64,000 nt of DNA. Source: Roridomyces roridus. Lineage: Eukaryota; Basidiomycota; Agaricomycetes; Agaricales; Mycenaceae. Positions 58,703 through 64,000 of the stretch are shown in pieces. Location of the stretch: positions 558,001 through 622,000 of the forward strand of contig JARKIF010000001.1 in NCBI GenBank assembly GCA_029378245.1, in the 5' to 3' direction. Within the stretch, counting starts at the first letter, position 1. Each line of letters begins with the position of its first letter. The notes beneath the pieces are model-generated. The model saw only the letters and a program-made list of their open reading frames with translations, did not search any database and was not told the origin of the DNA. Both the position numbers and the translations under genes were made by a program.

Positions 58703-60808
58703 TCAATCGACTACGACCAAGCCCGCATAGCACTCCCTCGACAGTGCCTTTTTCATGACGCTCACAGGATTAAAGACATCCTGCTGCTGCACTGGCTCCA
58801 CCTCTGCGACATCGACCCACTCCGCGTCCTCCATTTCCGTCTCGGGGTCAGGCTGCTCGCCCATAAACACCTTGAGCATCGAGGGCGAGAACCCACTCAT
58901 CAAAGCCACTCCCGAACGCTCCGCCAACACCTCTGTCGTCCCGTATCCCCCCAAATCCCAAAACACAATCTGCGGCACCTCATACCCCTCCGCACGATAC
59001 GCGCGCTCAATATAATTGTAGTTGGTCTCCCACTGCAATGTCCCGCTAGTGGCCTGGTCGAACTGCATGTCGGAAAAGACAAAGAGGCGCTTGATCATGT
59101 CCTCTGGCTTGATGCGGTTCTCGATGGCGAGCGGGAGAATGAGGCGCATGAAGACGGCATTCAGGTTCGTTGTGCCTCCCCACGCCGAGTTGCCCATGCG
59201 ATCGATCGTTGCCTGCAGCGACAAGGCGGGATCCAATCGCACAAACTCAGGGTGTTCGGAGAACGTGATGAAGCCGCTGTTGAATGGGGGTTTGGCCAGC
59301 TGTGCTAGGACCAGGGAGAGTGCGACCGCAGGGAAAATGGGCTGGATGTGCCGGGAGTCGTAGTCGCAGAGCGATCCCATGGAACCCGAGACGTCGCAGA
59401 TGGCGATGGAGTTCTCGATGGCCCCCGCCTCGCGCAAGTTGCCCACCAGCCGCTTCCACTGCGCCTCAAGTACTCGCACCTGGATTGCCGCAAGCTCCGA
59501 TTTGTGCCTTGCCAACTCGGGGTACTGTTCCCGGTCACTGTACCGCGCTTCTCTGGAGATATCGCAGATCTCCCCAACGAGCTGGTGCGGTAGCAATGTC
59601 GCGCCGCTGATGGTCCGCCGGCCCTTCTCCACCGAGATGAGGTAGCTCTGGAAGCCCACGGGGTCGTGCTTGAAGAAACGCTCCTTGTTGGTCTTCATGC
59701 AGACCGCGCTGACCCGAGAGTACGGGATCTCTTTCCACCGGTTTGCCGTCATATAACGCTCGATGACGACACTGGCGGTGCGCAACGGGACGAGCACCCA
59801 CCGCCGGTAGTACGACCGCAGGAGCACCGTTGCCTCGATGGAATCCAAGGACGGCACTGTGGCGAGTGCTGATGGAAAAATCAGCTCCCCGCGGTCGTGG
59901 TACAGCAAGTGGGCGATGGCTGTCGCGATGTTCGTCTGGCGGTCATGGGACGCGGCGAGACTAGGGGCCCATTTGGATGCCAGCGAGATCCCGTGGAGTA
60001 CCGCCCTCCTCGCCTTTTCGTCCGCTGCCTTTTCACTCTCTCGCAAGACCCGCAGGTCGGCGAGCAGGCGTGCAGAGAAGAGACGTGCGATAGCGATGTA
60101 GAGCGCGCGGTATTTGGGGTCGGCGAGCTTGCGCTTGATTTGCCTGTGGTTTGATGCTGCGACATCCGCTGGCTCCATCGTCTCCTTCCTGGCCCTAACC
60201 TCAGCTGGAGCGGAGCGGATGTGGAGGAACGCGGCTGGGCACTCCATACTGCTCAGCTCATCAACTGTAGCCAGCGCCAGGATATTCAGCAGATCCTTCC
60301 AATACCCATGCGCCACTGCCTCCTTATTGGGTTCCCTCTTGGTCCCCCTCAGACATACGGGCTCGACGAGCAGATGCAGATTCACGATAGCCGTGCGGGG
60401 GTGGTTATCCCACAACCACCCAAACGCGCGGTAGAACGCGTCACGCTCGGATTTGCCGTCGTGGATGCTGCGGAGGTTCCAGATGATGCGAAGCGTCAGC
60501 TCGGGGTCTTCTGCCCACGCGCGGGAGAGGAGGATGTTGATTTGCGAGCTGTATGCGTATCCGGTGAGTTGCTGGAAGGCGTCGAGCGTGGGTGAGAGTG
60601 TGGAGCTGTAGGCTTGGGCGCCGTTGGTGGTGTATGTGCGGTGGGCGGTCTGCATGAGGGCGTCCATCATTGGGTTCGTTGGTGCCGTCTCCATGGTGAC
60701 GTCCCTGGTGCCTGCTGCCGGCGGCGGGATGAGGACGTCGAGGAAGTTGGGGTCAAAGAGCTCGGGGATCGTTGGCAGGTTTGGGCATTGACGGGTTTTG
60801 GTCCACAT
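58703..60808 (-). CDS. DUF2828 protein with C-terminal vWA-like domain
   Basis: A single-exon gene of 701 residues. The N-terminal two thirds is the DUF2828 helical region (MMDALMQTAHRTYTTNGAQ, ELTLRIIWNLRSIHDGKSER, DAFYRAFGWLWDNHPRTAIV). The last third is a von Willebrand A-like fold with an intact MIDAS set: DVSGSMG, GGTTNLN, then FVFSDMQFD. The layout resembles TROVE/Ro-type proteins, though RNA binding has not been shown for this family as far as I know. The MIDAS suggests metal-dependent binding to a partner. The start at 60808 (MWTKTRQCPNLPTIPELFD) follows a TATA-like box. It is intact and unlike its repeat-rich surroundings. Confidence 0.9.
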   Translation of the reverse strand: MWTKTRQCPNLPTIPELFDPNFLDVLIPPPAAGTRDVTMETAPTNPMMDALMQTAHRTYTTNGAQAYSSTLSPTLDAFQQLTGYAYSSQINILLSRAWAEDPELTLRIIWNLRSIHDGKSERDAFYRAFGWLWDNHPRTAIVNLHLLVEPVCLRGTKREPNKEAVAHGYWKDLLNILALATVDELSSMECPAAFLHIRSAPAEVRARKETMEPADVAASNHRQIKRKLADPKYRALYIAIARLFSARLLADLRVLRESEKAADEKARRAVLHGISLASKWAPSLAASHDRQTNIATAIAHLLYHDRGELIFPSALATVPSLDSIEATVLLRSYYRRWVLVPLRTASVVIERYMTANRWKEIPYSRVSAVCMKTNKERFFKHDPVGFQSYLISVEKGRRTISGATLLPHQLVGEICDISREARYSDREQYPELARHKSELAAIQVRVLEAQWKRLVGNLREAGAIENSIAICDVSGSMGSLCDYDSRHIQPIFPAVALSLVLAQLAKPPFNSGFITFSEHPEFVRLDPALSLQATIDRMGNSAWGGTTNLNAVFMRLILPLAIENRIKPEDMIKRLFVFSDMQFDQATSGTLQWETNYNYIERAYRAEGYEVPQIVFWDLGGYGTTEVLAERSGVALMSGFSPSMLKVFMGEQPDPETEMEDAEWVDVAEVEPVQQQDVFNPVSVMKKALSRECYAGLVVVD

Positions 60809-61496
60809 TGTTCTGATTTCGTGAGTACGGTTTGGTGGTACTTATATATTGTTGCTTACCAGAGTCGCGAAGGACAGCTGGAGAGGATGAGGGAGGGATA
60901 CATTTGCGCTCGCGTTTTAATGGAACGACTGGCGGCACCGCCTGTGATCGGGTCGAGTCAAGAGTAGACAGTCATCGAATCATAGGAGATCATAGGGCGC
61001 CGTTGTCGATGCATTCATTCCGGCGCCCAGCCTTGTACAGCCTTCATTGAGGAAACATTCTTGGGAGGATTCGCGGGAACGCCCAGATTCTTGAAATCTG
61101 GAGATGCTGGATACATTTCTCGATTTATGCTCACAACTTGAGTACCACATTTCAAATCTGTTTGACAAATATACAATAACTCCAGCCAGGTCGAATGTTA
61201 GAGCCTCTGCTCAGCCCTTGCCCCAGCCCAAGGTAAGTAGCCCCGGGTACAATCAGTCGTTGTACACGCCGTGGAGAGTCCGTGATGGGCTCGCGGATCT
61301 CGTGTCCGTGCTGGAGAAGCAATGATGTCACTGGCTCAGCGCGTTAACTGTTCACCACGCCAAGAAAAAGACAGTGGTGATCAGTTGGAGAACATGTTCA
61401 AACGCTTATTCAAACGCTTATGTGGCTGGAGTACGTATATATTCCTCTGCACATGTACATATTGTCATATTCTTTCTTCTGTAACGCCGAGTCAAA
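60809..61496. other. Intergenic between DUF2828 and DUF6533 copy 5
   Basis: A short + ORF at 61104-61325 has no recognised motif. No gene is called. Confidence 0.4.
60842..60848 (-). promoter_or_regulatory. TATA-like box of the DUF2828 gene
   Basis: TATATAA on the minus strand about 35 bp before the ATG at 60808. Confidence 0.4.
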
Positions 61497-63489
61497 TCAC
61501 ATTTCCTCCCAGTTCCCGACATCTTTGACTTCCCCGGTTTGGAGGTACCACGGAACACGATTGGCACGGATGGATGGAAGTGACGAATGCTGCTGTGATA
61601 GCGTTGTGAGCTCAATGGTCGGAGTTGTGTTTGAATCATGATATGCCAGATTCTTTATGTTGAGTAGGATTCGTCCCGCGAGCACGGCTGGTATTCTGTA
61701 TCCAAACTTGTAAGCAGAGATTGGATTTAATGTAGGGAAACAGCTGACGCTACAGCAGGACTGTGGGATATATAATAGTGAGATTGGGAGAGGACAAGAA
61801 AAGATCTACTTGTGAACACGTACATGGCGGGCATCTGAGCCAGGGTCGGGCGGGCACTGTGCCAAACAATCATGCACGCCGTGGTAACCACTGTGTTCAA
61901 GGATCGGTCACATAATGGTGTCAATCCTAGCAGACATACTCGAGTCACGACTTACACATCATCGCCAAGAAAAAAAACAAGCCATCCCGCAAGAAAAGTG
62001 TAAACACTGGCATCGGCGCCGTACTGCTTTTGAGCCGTATGTGTTGCCCGCATTTGTACGCGGTCATGGCGAACATGAGTACAGACATCAAGAAGGGGGC
62101 GAGGGCGTAGAATGTGAATAGACGAGGGACCTCTTTGCGAAGATTAGCGTTTAGGCCTAGTACCGCCGGCTTTGACATAAAAGCACACCGAGGGAGTAGC
62201 AGCCGTTTAGGAACCGTCTGGCGGTATCGTAGTCAGTGGGAGTGATGGTTGAAATTGTCAACTTGCCCAACGTCTATGAAATCTGTCACGGTTGTGAGCA
62301 AGATTGTAGTACATTCTCTGGGTCTGTGTAAGTACCTTTCAAAGGCAGAATCGTAAGGAGATCAAAAGTGATCCTTGAGCCAAGCCTGGTCAGTTTTCAT
62401 GAGAGATTTGAGTACAAATAGACCAACATTGCGGCTGTCTCAACTGAAAGACTGTGAGTGAATAGAATATACACAGAGAAGATGACATGCCTACGAGAAA
62501 AAGAATCAAGATGACCAGCAACTTCCTTCCTTTGCCAAATAACAACCAAACCCTGGCACGCGCTCTAGGTAAATTGCGTGAACCCAAAAGAGATTCGAGT
62601 GCTTACCGGAGCACAAGTATGAAATCGACGCTGATTATTATCGCGGTGTGTGTTGCCATTTCAAACTACAGTACCGATTTGTAAGTCATACGGGCCCGTG
62701 CGAATCGCCGCACCAGGAGAGAATTTCGACATCTGAGAGAGAGAGTGTGTGTGTGTATCATAATCCGAATACACCGTGATGCAGACACTCACATCTAAGC
62801 CGACAAAGGGAGTAAATCCGGTCAATATTTTTGCAGGAAGTGAGAAAAAGAAAAGCGACCAACTTCCGAGGTCCTCATCGGTCGGAACATGGCTGGGGAG
62901 GGACCGTCATCATCTTGTTAGTTTGGAGATCCCGGTAAATGAACCCACAGCTGAGATCGATCCTGGAAGCATGATCATTAATAAACAGTAGTGTGAAACG
63001 AGCTTGACGCACGCGAATGCAATGAGTGTGGCATAGCGCGTCTGTGTCAAGGAATCATTCTTTTGGTGCGTGTTACAAAAGATCGAGCGGCTCACCCAGA
63101 CCTAAAGCAAAATCAGTATTGAAAGAGAGCTGTAGAGTCTGCTTACATAGAGGACGCTCCAGAGGCTGAGTCGACTTTTCCAGACGTATTCGACCTGCAT
63201 CTCTTTGTCATTTTTTCCCGAATGGTCATGAAGGCCCGTACCTCCTCCTTGAACGTGGAGATGTGCTCAATACTGTGGTTTGAGGTCAGCCACGAGTGAT
63301 TGCTGCACTGAATGTATGAAGGCCGACATGAGCAAAGTAAGACCTGCCGCTTCAGAGCACCTCAGTGTTGGTACGTTAGACACGTTAGGGAGGCTCACCA
63401 GCCAAGTAGTTCGTGGTTTGGGAGTCCGTGATCAGTTGGAGGAGCGCAGCCTCTTGAGCGGCGGCGGCGGCAGGAGAGATGGTGGCCAT
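61497..63489 (-). CDS. DUF6533 seven-transmembrane protein, copy 5
   Basis: Minus-strand member of the array. Exon 1 reads MATISPAAAAAQEAALLQLI, ending NYLA. Then IEHISTFKEE, VEYVWKSRLSLWSVLYV, micro-exon GTCTGG (63096-63101), TRYATLIAFA, CILVLR-type text with a GTAAGC donor, VWLLFGKGRKLLVILILFLV, FAMTAYKCGQHIRLKSSTAP, MPVFTLFLRDGLFFFLAMM, a segment with IVWHSARPTLAQMPA, and AVLAGRILLNIKNLAY, ending WEEM at 61497. No sure lesion was seen, although the exon 2 acceptor reads TCGG where the paralogues have CAG. It is inverted relative to copies 1-4. Confidence 0.65.
63096..63101 (-). other. Predicted 6-nt micro-exon, DUF6533 copy 5
   Basis: GTCTGG on the minus strand between TTTAG and GTGAGC. 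Confidence 0.6.
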
Positions 63490-64000
63490 GAGTCGGGTCT
63501 CTAAGACTGAGAGGAGCCAGTTTGAGTAAGAATGTCCGGTGGAGGTAGCGCGACGTACTACAAGCTGGGGCTGCAAGTGGCAGATTGCTTTTGTCCGGTG
63601 TCTTTGCTTTATAAACCAAGGGAAGGGACCAACCCGATTCCGTCGTCCAGTATAGCACAGGAACAAGGATCAAGATGAAATGAACTTGGGGCGGACGGAA
63701 AACGGATAAGATGGAGTCGCATAAGCGGCTTGAAATAAAACTACACCCACTTCACCAATCAGACCTACCGGACCCCAAGGTTTACACGTCCGAGAGCGCC
63801 ATCCGACATCGTACCTCATCGATATCCGAGGCAAATCCGAGGATAGTGCACCTGGCAGATTGAAGATGGGGAGGTGATTCAGAAGAAATAGGCGCAGCAG
63901 CCCAAAGCATTCATACAGCTTCTGCCGCCAATGGCCAGCATAGGCACTAGTGGTGGGCCGAAGAACAGAGGTAACTATCTGTCCGTTAGTCTGAAGTCTA
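63490..64000. other. Upstream region of DUF6533 copy 5
   Basis: Holds the TATA box and, at 63733-63870 on the minus strand, the shared upstream module (CATCTTCAATCTGCCAGGTG). No other gene before the window ends. Confidence 0.45.
63608..63615 (-). promoter_or_regulatory. TATA box, DUF6533 copy 5
   Basis: TTTATAAA on the minus strand, about 120 bp before the ATG at 63489. Confidence 0.55.

Noticed and set aside
1..64000. CRISPR arrays, operons, prokaryotic regulatory sites
   Set aside because: Intron-rich eukaryotic genes throughout; no spaced short repeats of the CRISPR type.

Overview
The window is from a filamentous basidiomycete, most likely an Agaricomycete. Genes are split by many introns of about 40-60 bp with GTRNGT donors and YAG acceptors. 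The families present (FunK1-type kinase fragments, DUF6533 and DUF6534 membrane proteins, agaric F-box proteins, DUF2828, a three-domain paladin-like protein) are typical of that class. I cannot name the species. Splice coordinates were worked out by eye, so multi-exon models are approximate unless exons are listed.

Layout. 1-4112 is one arm of a large inverted segmental duplication. It holds a kinase-like/PHD gene running off the left edge, a FunK1 relic and an intact F-box gene. 4137-21506 is a more conserved block: a CNH-domain protein (-), a short region with a chain of micro-exons between degenerate repeats, a decayed NDUFAF7 copy (-), an intact eIF6 gene (+), a BCK1-like kinase that looks catalytically dead (-), a large paladin-like triple-phosphatase protein (-), and divergently from it a glycosyltransferase-like protein (+). 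21607-25328 holds two DUF6534 membrane-protein genes (-).

26146-34200 is a tandem segmental duplication (units A and B). Each unit has a glycine-zipper gene or its relic, a small intron-containing gene and F-box 3' sequence. A 518-bp hAT-like MITE lies only in unit A. 32703-36411 is the second arm of the inverted duplication, followed by the PHD-containing end of the kinase-like gene (to 37555).

38457-63489 carries five DUF6533 seven-transmembrane paralogues, four on + and one on -. They share TATA boxes, upstream modules and a predicted 6-nt micro-exon. Embedded among them are an Old Yellow Enzyme gene, an F-box gene split by a 1354-bp element, and a DUF2828/vWA gene. One paralogue is split by a 554-bp hAT-like element, and a 1251-bp TA-target element sits upstream of the same gene.

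The left-centre block is ordinary conserved genome. The rest is a duplicated, transposon-bombarded accessory region in which paired copies let insertions and lesions be ordered. Four non-autonomous DNA elements have target-site duplications and terminal inverted repeats readable directly. No CRISPR, operon or bacterial feature is present.
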